47,429 nucleotides of DNA from Bryobacterales bacterium (GCA_027452065.1 DAIDHC010000067.1:1-47429), one strand, 5' to 3'; counted from the stretch's first letter, positions 24,424 to 34,709 are shown. Notes: generated from the letters alone by a model not told the origin. Numbers and translations are program-made.

Positions 24424-27400
24424 TCAGGGTCGAGGGCCGCGTGCGGACGGGGAGAGAGCCAGATCGGCGGAGACAGGGATAAGCGGTGCGGCGGGACGCG
24501 AGAGTACGTCAAGGAGCGCCGAAGCGAGATGGCGTACGTTTGGTTCCTGGGTGAGGTTGAGGTGGTCTCCGGGTACTTCATGAACCTGGATACCGCCGTG
24601 AGCCAGCGAGACCCACCCGAGGAAGGGATCGTCGCCGTCGAGTTCGGAGCGTTCCGAGCAGCGGAACAGATCGATGAGGCCGGGATAGGGTTGAGGATGA
24701 TAGCGGCCGGCGGCGAAGCGATTGGCGTCCTCCAGAGTGCCGAGGCGGGCGCTGAACGAAGCCGACGGTACGAAGATATGGTGCGCGAGTTCGAAGAGGC
24801 GACGGCGGAGAGCGCTGGCCGCATAGGCCCAGCGGTCACGGCCGAGCAGCAGGTGGTGAGCGCGCTGACCGAGTAAGGCGGCGCGGCGCTTCCAGGGCAG
24901 GTGGGAGCCAACGCTCTGCCAGTAGTGCCACTCGATGACATCGAGCAAGGCGAGAACGGCGACCGGTTCGCCTTCGCGCCGGAGGCGTTGGGCCATTTCG
25001 TACGTCACCAGGCCACCGAAGGAATAGCCGCCGAGGAAATACGGGCCGGCAGGTTGTATGCGGCGGATCTCACGCAGGTAAAGTTCGGCGATGTCCTCGA
25101 TGCGGAGCAGAAAGGGCTGCTTGCCGTCGAGGCCGGGGGGTTGCAACGCGAAGACCGGCCGGCCAGTCGGAAGATGGCGTTCAATTGCATTGAAGTTGAC
25201 TACATTTCCTCCGGCGCCGGACACGAGGAAGAGGGGCGGCTCGGTGCCTGACTTGCGAATCTCTACGACCGGAGACCATTCCTCCGCGGGCACAGAGGTG
25301 GAGATCGCGCCGCGGATGAGATCGGAGAGTTTGGGAATGGTGCGCGCCTGAAACAGGACGGAGAGAGGGAGGTCGGCGCGATAGACCTCTTTAATGCGTT
25401 GGAACAGGCGCACGGCGGTGAGGGAATGGCCGCCGGCTTCGAAGAAGTCGAGATCGGGCGGAGGCGAGGGAACGCCCAGAAGATCCTCCCACCAGGCAGC
25501 CAGAGTTGCGTCGACATCGCGGGTGGCCGGCAGAGCAGGAGTGGGAGCGGGGGCGTGGGCCGGGGCGCCGGCCAGCGGCGAGGCCGTTATTAAGACGTGA
25601 GGCGGGGGGTGGGTGGCGGAGAGGATCCTGTCGATTGCGCGGAGACCCTGGTCGGGCTGAATGGCGGCAGGCGCTGCGGGATCGGGACGAAGGAGCGCGC
25701 GGGGATCGGCGATGCGCTTGAAGGTGAGTGCGGCGATTTGCACCAGTACCTTGCCATCGGGACTGGTGACAGTGAGATCGAAAGAGACGTTGGCGGGCTG
25801 AAGGCTGAGGGGTTCGTGGGGGACGATGTGGCTGAAGATGCGCTCGGGGAGGCGGTCCCAGATCACGACGCGATCGTAGGAGAACGGGAGATAGAGCGAG
25901 TCGGACTGTTCGTATTCGGGAATGAGGTAGAGGGCGACGCCGCCGGCGAGATCGAGCAGGGCGGGGTGAACAATGTGTTGAGCCGCACCGGCGGTGAGGC
26001 CGGGGGGAATCTCGAGTTCCGCGACGGCCTCGCCCGCGGCGGCGTGAAGGCGGCGGAGGCAGCGCCAATGAGGTCCGAAATGGAAGTACTTTTCCTGATG
26101 CGTGAGGCGGTGTTGAAAATCGATTTCATTCCCGCGGCACCGGGCATTGATGGCGGATAGGTCAAGTGGCGGAGGGCGACGGGGCACGTGCGAGAGGAGC
26201 CGTCCGGAGGAATGTTCCTCCCAGGCGCCGCTGTTGGGGGGCGAGGAGAGAAAACGGAAATTTTGATGTTCGCCGTCGGGAGCGAATTCGAGGCGAAGGG
26301 GGAGAGGCCGGCGGTCAGGGATCAGGAGGGGAACGGAGAAGCGGATGTTTTCTACCGCGCAGGCACGGCCTGAGGCGGCGTGAGCCAACAAATCGAGATA
26401 AGCGGTGCCGGGAAGCAGGGCGGAACCGCCGCGGAGTCTGTGATCGCCGACCATCCAATGGCTGTTGGCGGCGAGTGTGAAATCGAGACGGCGAGTACCG
26501 GCGGCCGGGGCGGGAGCCTCCCGGAGGGCGGGAAACAGGCTTTGCGATGGTGCGGCGGAAGAGCCCACACCGGCGTCCCAGCGTCCCCATCCCAGCGAGA
26601 TGACGGGGGTTTGAGAGCGAGAGGACTGCGCCCAGGCGTCGAGGTAGGCATTGGCGGCGGCGTAATCGATCTGGCCTTCGGGCGGAGCCACGGCGCTGAC
26701 GGAGGAGAAGACGGCGAAGAATTCAGGCGCGAGGGGAGCGAGAGCGAGGCGAAGCTTGTCGACAGCGCGAGTCTTTGGGGCGAGGACGCGGAGCGCGGAG
26801 GAGACAGACTTAAGGCGAATGGGCTTGTCGTCGAGCAAGCCGGCGGCATGGAAGACTCCATGAAGAACGACTCCGCGGCGGCTGAGCCGGCGTGCGAGCC
26901 GGCGCAGGGCGCTCGGCCTGTCCAGGGCGCCAGAAACAGAAATGATGGAGGCGCCGGCGTCTTCCAGGCGGCGGATCAAGGCGATGCGGCGGGAGATTTC
27001 GTTGTCCGGCCCGTGGTTCTCGAGCCACTGGTCCCAGCGGGAACGGGACGGCACAGGCAGACGGCCGGCCAGGATCAGCGTCGGTTGGAGGGTCGCGGCG
27101 AGGTGTGAAGCGAGGAGGGAGCCGAGGGCTCCGAAGGCTCCCGTGATGAGGTAGACGCCGTTTCCGCGAAGGCGGTGGCTGGAAGAGGCTGTGGGTTGCC
27201 ATGGCTCGAAGCCGCGAAGCCAGACGCGGCGGTCGCGAAGGGCGGCGGTGGCGCCGGCCGGAACTGCGAGAAAGGCGTTGGCGAGGCTGGCGATGAGCGA
27301 GTGCCCGGCGGGTGGGGCGGCAAGCGACGATAAGGCGCCGGCGGGGAGATCGATGGTGGCCGAACGAACGTTGGAGGCTTCGAGCGGAAGGACGAGACAG

Positions 27401-30400
27401 GGACCGTCGACTACGGCCTGATCGGGATTGTGGACGGAATCGAGCCCGGGAGCGCGGGCGCCTTCAGTAACGACGCAGAGATCGAGTGGGGAGACCGGAT
27501 GAGCGGCGATGGATTGAGCCAGAAGAAGGAGGTGGCTGAAGATGCGCTCGGGGCCGCGGGTATCGATCGGCCAGAGGTAGAGGATGCGGCGGGGCAAGCG
27601 GTTCTGGCGCGCGAGAGTGGCGAACAGTCGGGAGAAGGAAGCGGCGTGACGGGGATTGAGGTGGAAGTGACCGCCGGCGGCGGGCCAGGGGCGCGGAAAC
27701 GCGCTGCGGCGCACGCGGATGACGGAGCGGCCCTGGCGCTCAAGCCAGGCGCTGAGGCGGGGTCCGATAGTGCGGTCTTCAAAGACCAGGATCGGAGCCT
27801 GGGGATCGTCGTCCGGGGCGGATTCGAGATCGACCGCATTCCAGACGGGCACCGAGAGAGTGAGCGGGGAAGGGTCACCGGATAGATCGGCCGGCGAAGG
27901 GCTCGCCGGCGATGGCGCCGATTCCGGTTGAGCAGCCGGGGAAGAGAGATCGGGATCAATCCAGTGACGTTGACGCTCGAATGGGTAGGTGGGCAGAGGG
28001 ATGCGGCGGGCGGGAGCAGGGCCGCGAAGGGCGGGCCAATTGAGCCGGGCGCCGAGGCCCCAGAGGCCGCCGGCGGCGTTGAGCAGAGAATGCGCTTCGC
28101 CGGGCGTGGATTGGATGCCGGGCAGAGCGACTGGGCGATCGCCCGAAGTTGAGGAGTGGGAGACAAGGGTGGAGAGAGTGCGTCCGGGGCCGACTTCCAG
28201 GAAGGTGCGGCGAGGGGGGCCGGCGAGATGGGCGATGTTGTCGGCGAAACGTACGGTGCCGGTCATCTGACGGGCCCAGTAAAGAGGGGTGCGGACATCG
28301 CCGGCGTCGGCCCAGCCGCCGGTGAGATTGGACAGGAACGGGATGGCCGGTGAGCTGAGCGAAAGGCCGGCAATGTAGTCGGCGAGTTGCTCGGCGGCGC
28401 GGCCCATCATGGGGGAATGGAAGGCGTGACGGCTCTTCAAGCGGCGGTGCGCGACCCCCTGTTGTTCGAGACGGCGCACGAGCGCATCGACGGAGGAGAG
28501 CGGTCCGGAGATCACGCACTGTTCGGGTCCGTTGACGGCGGCGAGGGCGAGGTCATGGTCGAGGAAGCCCTGGGCCCGAGCCTCGTTGACTGCCAGGGCA
28601 AGCATGGCGCCAGGACCGGAATCCTGCATGAGGCGGGCGCGAAGCGCGACGACAGAGACGGCATCGGGGAGAGTGAATACGCCGGAGAGGCAGGCGGCGA
28701 CGAGTTCGCCGAGACTGTGGCCGGCGAGGGCGTCGGGGACGAGGCCCCAGGACATCCAGAGGCGGGCCAGGGCGTACTCGATGGCGAAGAGGGCGGGTTG
28801 GGTGACGAGCGTCTCGTCGAGACGTGTGCCGGAGTTGATTTCAGCGGCGAGATCGAAGCCGAGATGGTTGGCGAAGAGCGTGCAGCAGAGATCGAACTGA
28901 GTCCGGAACTCAGGCCAGCGGGCGGCAACGTCTCGGCCCTGGCCGGCGTACTGAGCGCCCTGGCCCGGGAAGAGAAAGGCGACCCGGGGAGGCTCACCCG
29001 GAGATGCCTTTTGGGGCGGCGACGGGCGTCGGAGCGCGGCAATGGCCTCTTGCGGGGTGGCGCAGACGCAGATGCGGCGCCAGGCGAAGGCTCGGCGGCC
29101 GGTCTGGAGGGTCCAGGCGACGTCGGAAAGAGCGGTTTCAGGGTGCCGTTCGAGGTAGGCGGCAAGGCGCTGAGCCGCCTCACTGACGGTGGCTTCGGAG
29201 CGCGCCGAAAGAGAGAGCAGGCTGGGACCGGCGGTGGTAGTGAAGGGCGTGGAAGATTCAGGCGGGGCTTCTTCAATAACGACATGCGCGTTGGTGCCAC
29301 CGATGCCGAGGCTGGTAACGCCGGCGCGGCGGGGGTGGTCCTGCTCCGGCCAGGAATCGGCCTGACGGGGCACGTAGAACTGGCTGGCGTCGAAATCGAT
29401 CTGCGGGTTGGGCTTCTCGAAGTGGAGGCTGGGAGGGATGGTCCGGTGCCGCAGGGCGAGGACGGCTTTTACGAATCCGGCGGCCCCGGCGGCGGCGTCG
29501 AGGTGGCCGATATTGGTTTTCACCGAGCCGAGGGCGCAGCGGCCGCTTTCGGGCGAGCGTGGGCCAAAGGCCATTTTCAAGGCGGCAACTTCGATAGGAT
29601 CTCCGACGCGGGTGCCGGTGCCATGAGCCTCGACCATGCCGATGGTATGGGGTTCGATTCCGGCGACGGCGATCGCCTCGGCGATGGCCTGGGCCTGACC
29701 ATCGACGCTGGGGGCGAGGAAGCCGGCCTTGCGCGAGCCGTCGTTGTTGATGGCGGAGCCGAGCACGACGGCATGGATGAAGTCGCCGGCGCGGAGGGCG
29801 TCCTCGAGACGTCGAAGTACGACAACGGCGGCTCCGCTTCCGAACACAGTGCCGCTGGCGGAGGCATCGAAGGCCCGGCAGTGGCCGTCGGAGGACAGGA
29901 TCTCCCCTTCGCGGTAAATGTGGCCGGGGCGGTGGGGAATCTCGATGGTGACGCCGCCGGCCAAGGCAAGATCGCACTCGTGCTGGAGCAGACTCTGGCA
30001 GGCGAGATGGATGGCTACCAGAGAGGTAGAGCAGGCGGTTTGAACGTTGATGCTGGGGCCGCGCAGGTCGAACTGATAGGAGACGCGGGTGGCGAGGACA
30101 TCCTTGTCGTTGCCGGTTTGCTTGAGATGGAAGATGCCCGAGGCGGCGCTGACGGCCCGATTGGCGAGCAGGTTGTGGATGAGGTAGGCATTCCAGCCGG
30201 AGCCGGCAAACACGCCGATGGCGCCCGCAAAGTCGCCGGGGACGATGGAGGCGTTTTCGAAAGCCTCCCAAGCGGTTTCGAGGAAAAAGCGGTGTTGCGG
30301 GTCGAGGATCGCGGCTTCTCTGGGGCTGATGCCGAAGAAGCCGGCGTCGAAATGGTCGATGCCGTCGAGCAGGGCGCCGCAGGGAACGAAGCCCGGGGTG

Positions 30401-30570
30401 GAATCGGCGGCAGCGTCGAGGCCGGCGGCGCGGAGTTCGGCCGGCGAATACTGGCGTATGGATTCTACACCGAGGCGGAGGTTCTCCCAGAACAGTTCAA
30501 GGTCCCGAGCGCCGGGGAAGCGGCCCGCCATGCCGACGACGGCGATCGAGGGTGGGAGATCGGAGCTCAT
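24424..30570 (-). CDS. Type I polyketide synthase KS-AT-KR-DH-ACP-TE
   Basis: The 2048-residue megasynthase has KS (~8-430) with TACSTSL active Cys at 180, EAHGTGT and NIGHLDAAAG; AT (~520-830) with GHSLGE Ser 619 and HAFHS, the malonyl-type motif; KR (~1135-1320) with TGAFGALG, GLLDD (B-type) and DYAAANAY; DH (~1365-1620) with the HRLRGGSALLPGTAY active-site motif; ACP (~1685-1760) with GGHSL Ser 1716; and thioesterase (~1780-2040) with GYSFGG Ser 1850 and PGDHLNL. DH lies after KR, the reverse of the usual DH-KR order. There is no ER. It should extend a bound acyl group with malonate, reduce and dehydrate to an enoyl unit, and release the chain. The start overlaps the A-PCP stop as ATGA. 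Confidence 0.92.
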   Translation of the reverse strand: MSSDLPPSIAVVGMAGRFPGARDLELFWENLRLGVESIRQYSPAELRAAGLDAAADSTPGFVPCGALLDGIDHFDAGFFGISPREAAILDPQHRFFLETAWEAFENASIVPGDFAGAIGVFAGSGWNAYLIHNLLANRAVSAASGIFHLKQTGNDKDVLATRVSYQFDLRGPSINVQTACSTSLVAIHLACQSLLQHECDLALAGGVTIEIPHRPGHIYREGEILSSDGHCRAFDASASGTVFGSGAAVVVLRRLEDALRAGDFIHAVVLGSAINNDGSRKAGFLAPSVDGQAQAIAEAIAVAGIEPHTIGMVEAHGTGTRVGDPIEVAALKMAFGPRSPESGRCALGSVKTNIGHLDAAAGAAGFVKAVLALRHRTIPPSLHFEKPNPQIDFDASQFYVPRQADSWPEQDHPRRAGVTSLGIGGTNAHVVIEEAPPESSTPFTTTAGPSLLSLSARSEATVSEAAQRLAAYLERHPETALSDVAWTLQTGRRAFAWRRICVCATPQEAIAALRRPSPPQKASPGEPPRVAFLFPGQGAQYAGQGRDVAARWPEFRTQFDLCCTLFANHLGFDLAAEINSGTRLDETLVTQPALFAIEYALARLWMSWGLVPDALAGHSLGELVAACLSGVFTLPDAVSVVALRARLMQDSGPGAMLALAVNEARAQGFLDHDLALAAVNGPEQCVISGPLSSVDALVRRLEQQGVAHRRLKSRHAFHSPMMGRAAEQLADYIAGLSLSSPAIPFLSNLTGGWADAGDVRTPLYWARQMTGTVRFADNIAHLAGPPRRTFLEVGPGRTLSTLVSHSSTSGDRPVALPGIQSTPGEAHSLLNAAGGLWGLGARLNWPALRGPAPARRIPLPTYPFERQRHWIDPDLSSPAAQPESAPSPASPSPADLSGDPSPLTLSVPVWNAVDLESAPDDDPQAPILVFEDRTIGPRLSAWLERQGRSVIRVRRSAFPRPWPAAGGHFHLNPRHAASFSRLFATLARQNRLPRRILYLWPIDTRGPERIFSHLLLLAQSIAAHPVSPLDLCVVTEGARAPGLDSVHNPDQAVVDGPCLVLPLEASNVRSATIDLPAGALSSLAAPPAGHSLIASLANAFLAVPAGATAALRDRRVWLRGFEPWQPTASSSHRLRGNGVYLITGAFGALGSLLASHLAATLQPTLILAGRLPVPSRSRWDQWLENHGPDNEISRRIALIRRLEDAGASIISVSGALDRPSALRRLARRLSRRGVVLHGVFHAAGLLDDKPIRLKSVSSALRVLAPKTRAVDKLRLALAPLAPEFFAVFSSVSAVAPPEGQIDYAAANAYLDAWAQSSRSQTPVISLGWGRWDAGVGSSAAPSQSLFPALREAPAPAAGTRRLDFTLAANSHWMVGDHRLRGGSALLPGTAYLDLLAHAASGRACAVENIRFSVPLLIPDRRPLPLRLEFAPDGEHQNFRFLSSPPNSGAWEEHSSGRLLSHVPRRPPPLDLSAINARCRGNEIDFQHRLTHQEKYFHFGPHWRCLRRLHAAAGEAVAELEIPPGLTAGAAQHIVHPALLDLAGGVALYLIPEYEQSDSLYLPFSYDRVVIWDRLPERIFSHIVPHEPLSLQPANVSFDLTVTSPDGKVLVQIAALTFKRIADPRALLRPDPAAPAAIQPDQGLRAIDRILSATHPPPHVLITASPLAGAPAHAPAPTPALPATRDVDATLAAWWEDLLGVPSPPPDLDFFEAGGHSLTAVRLFQRIKEVYRADLPLSVLFQARTIPKLSDLIRGAISTSVPAEEWSPVVEIRKSGTEPPLFLVSGAGGNVVNFNAIERHLPTGRPVFALQPPGLDGKQPFLLRIEDIAELYLREIRRIQPAGPYFLGGYSFGGLVTYEMAQRLRREGEPVAVLALLDVIEWHYWQSVGSHLPWKRRAALLGQRAHHLLLGRDRWAYAASALRRRLFELAHHIFVPSASFSARLGTLEDANRFAAGRYHPQPYPGLIDLFRCSERSELDGDDPFLGWVSLAHGGIQVHEVPGDHLNLTQEPNVRHLASALLDVLSRPAAPLIPVSADLALSPSARGPRP

Positions 30571-32414
30571 GATGTCACGGCGGGGGCGGCACCAGGCTCC
30601 CGGCGGGCAGCGAAGCGGCGAGCGCGGGCGCGGAGAGCGGCGGTGGAATCGAGTTTCCAGCCCGCGGACGGGGCCTCGGCGGCCAGGTGAGCGGCCAGGG
30701 CGCTCACGGTGCTGAAGCGGAACAGCGTGACGAGAGGGAAGTGCCGGGAAAGGCGGCTCTCGATGCGGGAATGGAGCTCGGCGATTTGCAGAGAATGGGC
30801 TCCGAGATCGATGAAGTTGACGTGGGAAGGAACACCAGGACGCCCGAGGATGGCCGCGAGATCGGTGGCGATGGCGCGTTCAAGATCGGTTTGCGGAGCG
30901 TCGTTTTGAGGCGGGATGGCATCGGGAGCGCGAAGCCCGGCGCGGTCGACCTTGCCGTTGGGGGTAAGCGGCATTTGCTTGACAAAGACGAAGTCGGAAG
31001 GAATGACCGCTTCGGGAAGGTGAGCAGCAAGGAAGGTGCGCAGCCCGGCAGGCGACGGGATGTCGGAGTTGGCGGGCACCAGCCAGGCGAGGAGGCGTGC
31101 ATTGTCGCGGCCGGCGTCAACCATGCCCACGATGGCCTGGCTGACAGCGGGGTGAGACTCGAGCAGGGTTTCAATTTCGCCGATTTCGACGCGGTGACCG
31201 CTGAGCTTTATCTGAAAATCCACGCGGCCGAGAAACTCGATGGATCCTGCTGGACGGCGGCGGCCGAGATCGCCGGTGCGATAGAAGCGTGCGCCGGCAT
31301 GGAAGGGATCGGGGAGAAAGCGTGAGGCAGTGAGTTCCGGACGGCCCAGATAACCGAGGGCGACGCCGGCGCCGCCGATATAGATTTCTCCGACGTCGCC
31401 GTCGTCAACCGGGGCGCCGTGATTGTTTAAAAGGCAGAGAGACTCACCGGAAAGAGCTCTGCCGATGAGGACTTCGCCCGGTCCATCCGAGGGCAGAGGC
31501 CAGGAGGCAGACCAGACCGTGGTCTCGGTGGGCCCGTACATATTAAAGATACGGGCGCTGGTGGCGGCGCGAAGCTGGCGCGCCAGAGCGAGCGGAAGTG
31601 CCTCGCCTCCGACGAGCAGAGTGTCGAGGGAGGCGAGTGCGCGGAGGCCGAAAGAGCCGGCCAGAAGAAGGCGAATGAGAGATGGGGTGCACTGGAGGTG
31701 GTTGATGCCGTGCGCGGCAATCGCTTCGGCGACCGGCATGGCGCCGCGACACACGAGGGTGTGGCCGCGGGACAGGGTCCAGAACAGCTCGAGGACGGAG
31801 ATGTCAAAGCTGATGCTGGTGACCCAAAGCCAGACGCCCCGGCGATCCCCGAGCAGGTCATCGAGGCTGTCGAGCAGATGGAGCACGTTCTGGTGGCCGA
31901 CCATGACGCCATTGGGGCGGCCGGTGGAGCCGGAAGTATAGAGAACGTAAGCTACGGGGTCGGAGTCCGGGAAGCCGGTATGGCGCGGCAGCGGACCACC
32001 CGCCGGATCGGGGCCATCGAGCAGGATGACGCGGTGATCGCCGGCCGGTGCGAGAGGAAGAAGGCCGGAGCGGGTGACGACGGCGGCGAGCCCGGAATCG
32101 GTGGCAATGTAGTCGAGGCGTGCCCGAGGGTAGGCGGGATCGAGAGGGACGTAGGCGGCACCGCATTTCCAAAGTGAGATCAGCGTCGCGACCAGGGATG
32201 AGCTGGGATCGAGGAAGACGCCAGCCAGGGTTCCCGGACCGAGACCGGCCTGACGGAAACGGTCGGCGAGAACGGACGTCCAGCGATCGAGCTCGGCGAA
32301 CGAGATGGTTGAGCTCCCGTCGACGAGCGCGATGTCGTCGGGGTGAAGGCGCGCTTGAGCCGAGATGAGATCGGCGGCGTTCGGCGGGCCGGCCCCGGAT
32401 TCAGCGCTGGACAT
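30567..32414 (-). CDS. NRPS A-PCP protein, predicted glycine-activating
   Basis: The 615-residue protein has an adenylation domain (~15-505) with YTSGSTGRPNG, FDISVLELFW, MYGPTETTVW, YRTGDLGRR and NGKVDR, then a PCP (~520-590) with LGAHSL Ser 541. There is no condensation domain. By-eye alignment to the GrsA pocket gives D-I-L-Q-L-G-M-V-W-K, very close to the glycine code DILQLGLIWK that I recall from the literature. A basic tail (RARARRFAARR) follows the PCP and may dock to the PKS encoded next. It should load Gly and hand it to the KS of the 24424 protein. Its start overlaps the carbamoyltransferase end by 14 bp. Confidence 0.9.
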   Translation of the reverse strand: MSSAESGAGPPNAADLISAQARLHPDDIALVDGSSTISFAELDRWTSVLADRFRQAGLGPGTLAGVFLDPSSSLVATLISLWKCGAAYVPLDPAYPRARLDYIATDSGLAAVVTRSGLLPLAPAGDHRVILLDGPDPAGGPLPRHTGFPDSDPVAYVLYTSGSTGRPNGVMVGHQNVLHLLDSLDDLLGDRRGVWLWVTSISFDISVLELFWTLSRGHTLVCRGAMPVAEAIAAHGINHLQCTPSLIRLLLAGSFGLRALASLDTLLVGGEALPLALARQLRAATSARIFNMYGPTETTVWSASWPLPSDGPGEVLIGRALSGESLCLLNNHGAPVDDGDVGEIYIGGAGVALGYLGRPELTASRFLPDPFHAGARFYRTGDLGRRRPAGSIEFLGRVDFQIKLSGHRVEIGEIETLLESHPAVSQAIVGMVDAGRDNARLLAWLVPANSDIPSPAGLRTFLAAHLPEAVIPSDFVFVKQMPLTPNGKVDRAGLRAPDAIPPQNDAPQTDLERAIATDLAAILGRPGVPSHVNFIDLGAHSLQIAELHSRIESRLSRHFPLVTLFRFSTVSALAAHLAAEAPSAGWKLDSTAALRARARRFAARREPGAAPAVTS

Positions 32415-34185
32415 CGGGACTCCCGGGAACCCGGCGTCTGGTGACGAGGGTGTTTTGCAGAAACAGGCAATCGATTTCGGTGCCCAGAAAAGTGTCGATC
32501 GCCTCGTGAGGTGTATTGACGATGGGTTGATTCTTCACGTTGAAGCTGGTGTTGAGGACCATGGAGCGTCCGGTACGCTTACCGACAGCTCCCAGGAGAG
32601 TGTGGAAGGCGGGCAAGTGTCCGGGAGAAACCGTCTGGACGCGGGCAGAGCCGTCGACATGGGTGACGGCGGGAAGTTGACCCCGGAACTCGGGGCGAAC
32701 CTGGACGGTGGCGATCATGTAAGGGAGTTCTTCGCCGGGGTTTAACTCGAACCAGCGCGCGGCCTCCTCGATGGCCACCGCGGGCGCGAAGGGGCGGAAT
32801 GCCTCGCGCTTTTTGACGAGGGCGTTGACACGGTCCCGCATATCGGGGCGGCCGGGGTCGGCGAGGATGCTGCGGTTACCGAGGGCCCGGGGACCAAACT
32901 CCATGCGGTCACGGTACCAGGCGATGACTTTGCCGTCTGCGATGGCGCCGGCGGCGGCGGCGCAGGTGGCATCGAGGGAATCGAAGCGCCAGACATCGAT
33001 GCGGTCTTGGAAGGCGTTGAGGGCGCTGTCGACATCGCCCGGACACGGCTGGGGGCCGAGCAGCGGCGGCGGCATTCTGACGTTGGCGACGTCTCCGGCC
33101 AGCGATGCGCGATAAAGTGCGGCTCCTAGCGCCGCGCCGTCGTCGCCGGAGGCGGGCTGGATGAAGATCTCATCGAAGAGTCCGGAACGGCGGAAGGAGC
33201 CGTTGACGGCGCAGTTGAGAGCGACTCCGCCGGCCATGGCGATGTTCGGGAATCCGGTGATTTCCTGAAAGTGGCGGCAGACGTGGACAACGACGCGTTC
33301 GAGGCATTGCTGGAGGGCGGCGGCGATGTCACTGTGCTGGGGAAGGAGGGGATCGGACGGCCGGCGCGAAAAACCGAGGTTTTCCGCCATGAAACGGCGC
33401 GACGCTCCGTAGACTTCGCGGTCGTCCCGCGTCTGATTGAGGCCGAGCAGAGGGATGCGGATCTGACCGCCTTCCAACAGTTCGACGGCCGTGTCGAAGA
33501 AGGAGCGGAAGGCGTTAGGATCGCCGTAGGGCGCCAGTCCCATCACTTTGTATTCATCGGAGTTGAACTCGAAGCCAAGGTGGAGGGTGACAAGAGAGTA
33601 GAGGACACCGATGGAATGAGCGGCGGGAATGACGGCGAGCCGCTCCAGTTGCCCGTCGTAGGCGGCAAAGACGCTGCCGCTCTCGGTTTCGCCCATGCCG
33701 TCGAGCACTACAACGAGGCATTCGGGCCAACCGGAGGCGAGCCAGGCGCTGGCGGCGTGACTGAGATGGTGAGGGACCGGGACAACGCGATCCAGCGGGA
33801 GGCCCGGAAGGGCGGAGGAGACCTGATCGAGCAGCGCCTGATGGGAGAAGACTTCGCGATAAAGGCGCGAGGAAACGGGATCAAGCGAATAAAGCGGTTC
33901 GAGGTCGCGGTAGTCGAAGCAGTGGGCAATCTCGTCGATATCGCATAACTGGAGGCCGGCCTGACGGAGACAATCCTCGATGGCGCGGGCGGGAAAACTT
34001 CCGGTATGCTTGGCCCGGGTAAAGCGCTCCTCGGCCGAGGCGGCGACGATCTCGCCATCGACGATGAGCGCGGCGGCCGAATCGTGGCCTTGTGAGATGC
34101 GGTATTCGCGCTCCTCGAGTCCAGGCCATTGGCGGCGTTTGAATGGGACAGAACGATCCAGTCCACTCAGCCCAAGAATTCGCAT
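32401..34185 (-). CDS. NodU/CmcH-family carbamoyltransferase
   Basis: The 594-residue carbamoyltransferase has an N-terminal ASKHA-type domain with ISQGHDSAAALIVDGEIV (~30-47), SAEERFTRAKHTG, PHHLSHAASAW (~138-148; His pair for metal and carbamoyl-phosphate handling), LDGMGETESGS and AGGVALNCAVNG. The YrdC-like C-terminal part carries FGPRALGNRSILADPR-like residues (~428-443) and LNTSFNVKNQPIV. Members move a carbamoyl group from carbamoyl phosphate to a hydroxyl or amine of a natural product or Nod factor. It is the first gene of the left operon, with AAGGGA ~9 bases before ATG 34185. It probably tailors the assembly-line product; the site is unknown. Confidence 0.93.
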   Translation of the reverse strand: MRILGLSGLDRSVPFKRRQWPGLEEREYRISQGHDSAAALIVDGEIVAASAEERFTRAKHTGSFPARAIEDCLRQAGLQLCDIDEIAHCFDYRDLEPLYSLDPVSSRLYREVFSHQALLDQVSSALPGLPLDRVVPVPHHLSHAASAWLASGWPECLVVVLDGMGETESGSVFAAYDGQLERLAVIPAAHSIGVLYSLVTLHLGFEFNSDEYKVMGLAPYGDPNAFRSFFDTAVELLEGGQIRIPLLGLNQTRDDREVYGASRRFMAENLGFSRRPSDPLLPQHSDIAAALQQCLERVVVHVCRHFQEITGFPNIAMAGGVALNCAVNGSFRRSGLFDEIFIQPASGDDGAALGAALYRASLAGDVANVRMPPPLLGPQPCPGDVDSALNAFQDRIDVWRFDSLDATCAAAAGAIADGKVIAWYRDRMEFGPRALGNRSILADPGRPDMRDRVNALVKKREAFRPFAPAVAIEEAARWFELNPGEELPYMIATVQVRPEFRGQLPAVTHVDGSARVQTVSPGHLPAFHTLLGAVGKRTGRSMVLNTSFNVKNQPIVNTPHEAIDTFLGTEIDCLFLQNTLVTRRRVPGSPDVQR

Positions 34186-34469
34186 TCGATGATTCCCTTT
34201 CGTTGTTGCTTCCCATTCATCCCGTCCCGCGTATTGCGAAGCGACGCCTCGTGGAACGCGGCCGGGGCCGGGGCAGCAGCCGAATCACCCGCGTTTGGCG
34301 CGACGCCGCAACAGATGAAAACAAGGGGTTGGGTGCGAATCGAAAAGCGGTGCTGCGGCGTTCGAACGATGGCCGGTATTGCCGCGTCCGGGCGAGCGGC
34401 TCGACTGAGCTGGATTGGGAGATTGATCAAAGCGTCCCCTTCGAGACGCCGCCGTTGAGGCAGCGCCCG

Positions 34470-34521
34470 GCCAATTGCATTCGGGCCTATATAGGCGACA
34501 GGGCCGATGAGTCGAATTGGC
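34470..34521. repeat. Nested dyad around the palindrome GCCTATATAGGC
   Basis: GCCAATT (34470-34476) and its complement AATTGGC (34515-34521) flank the perfect 12-bp palindrome GCCTATATAGGC (34485-34496). The AT core could serve as a -10 element in either direction, but no good -35 is spaced from it. It lies ~300 bp upstream of the carbamoyltransferase gene. Confidence 0.5.
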
Positions 34522-34709
34522 TCCTTATGCTGGGTCGGTGGGTGCAATTCGAGCGCCATGAATCAACGTCGCTAGGAAAGCGGCGTAGGTCGGGGCAAGA
34601 TGTTGGGTTGCGGGCGCTTGCCGGACGAGGATGGGCCCGGCCGTCAAGAGCGGGGGCGAGCATCACCAGACTCCTGCGCACTTGTGGTAGGCGTTGGGCC
34701 AGAAATCTC

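Noticed and set aside
28387-30690. 767-codon open frame on the + strand opposite the PKS gene
   Set aside because: It is antisense to clear KS and AT domains, Gly/Glu/Asp-rich in the way typical of reverse-strand shadows of GC-rich genes, and has no family features.
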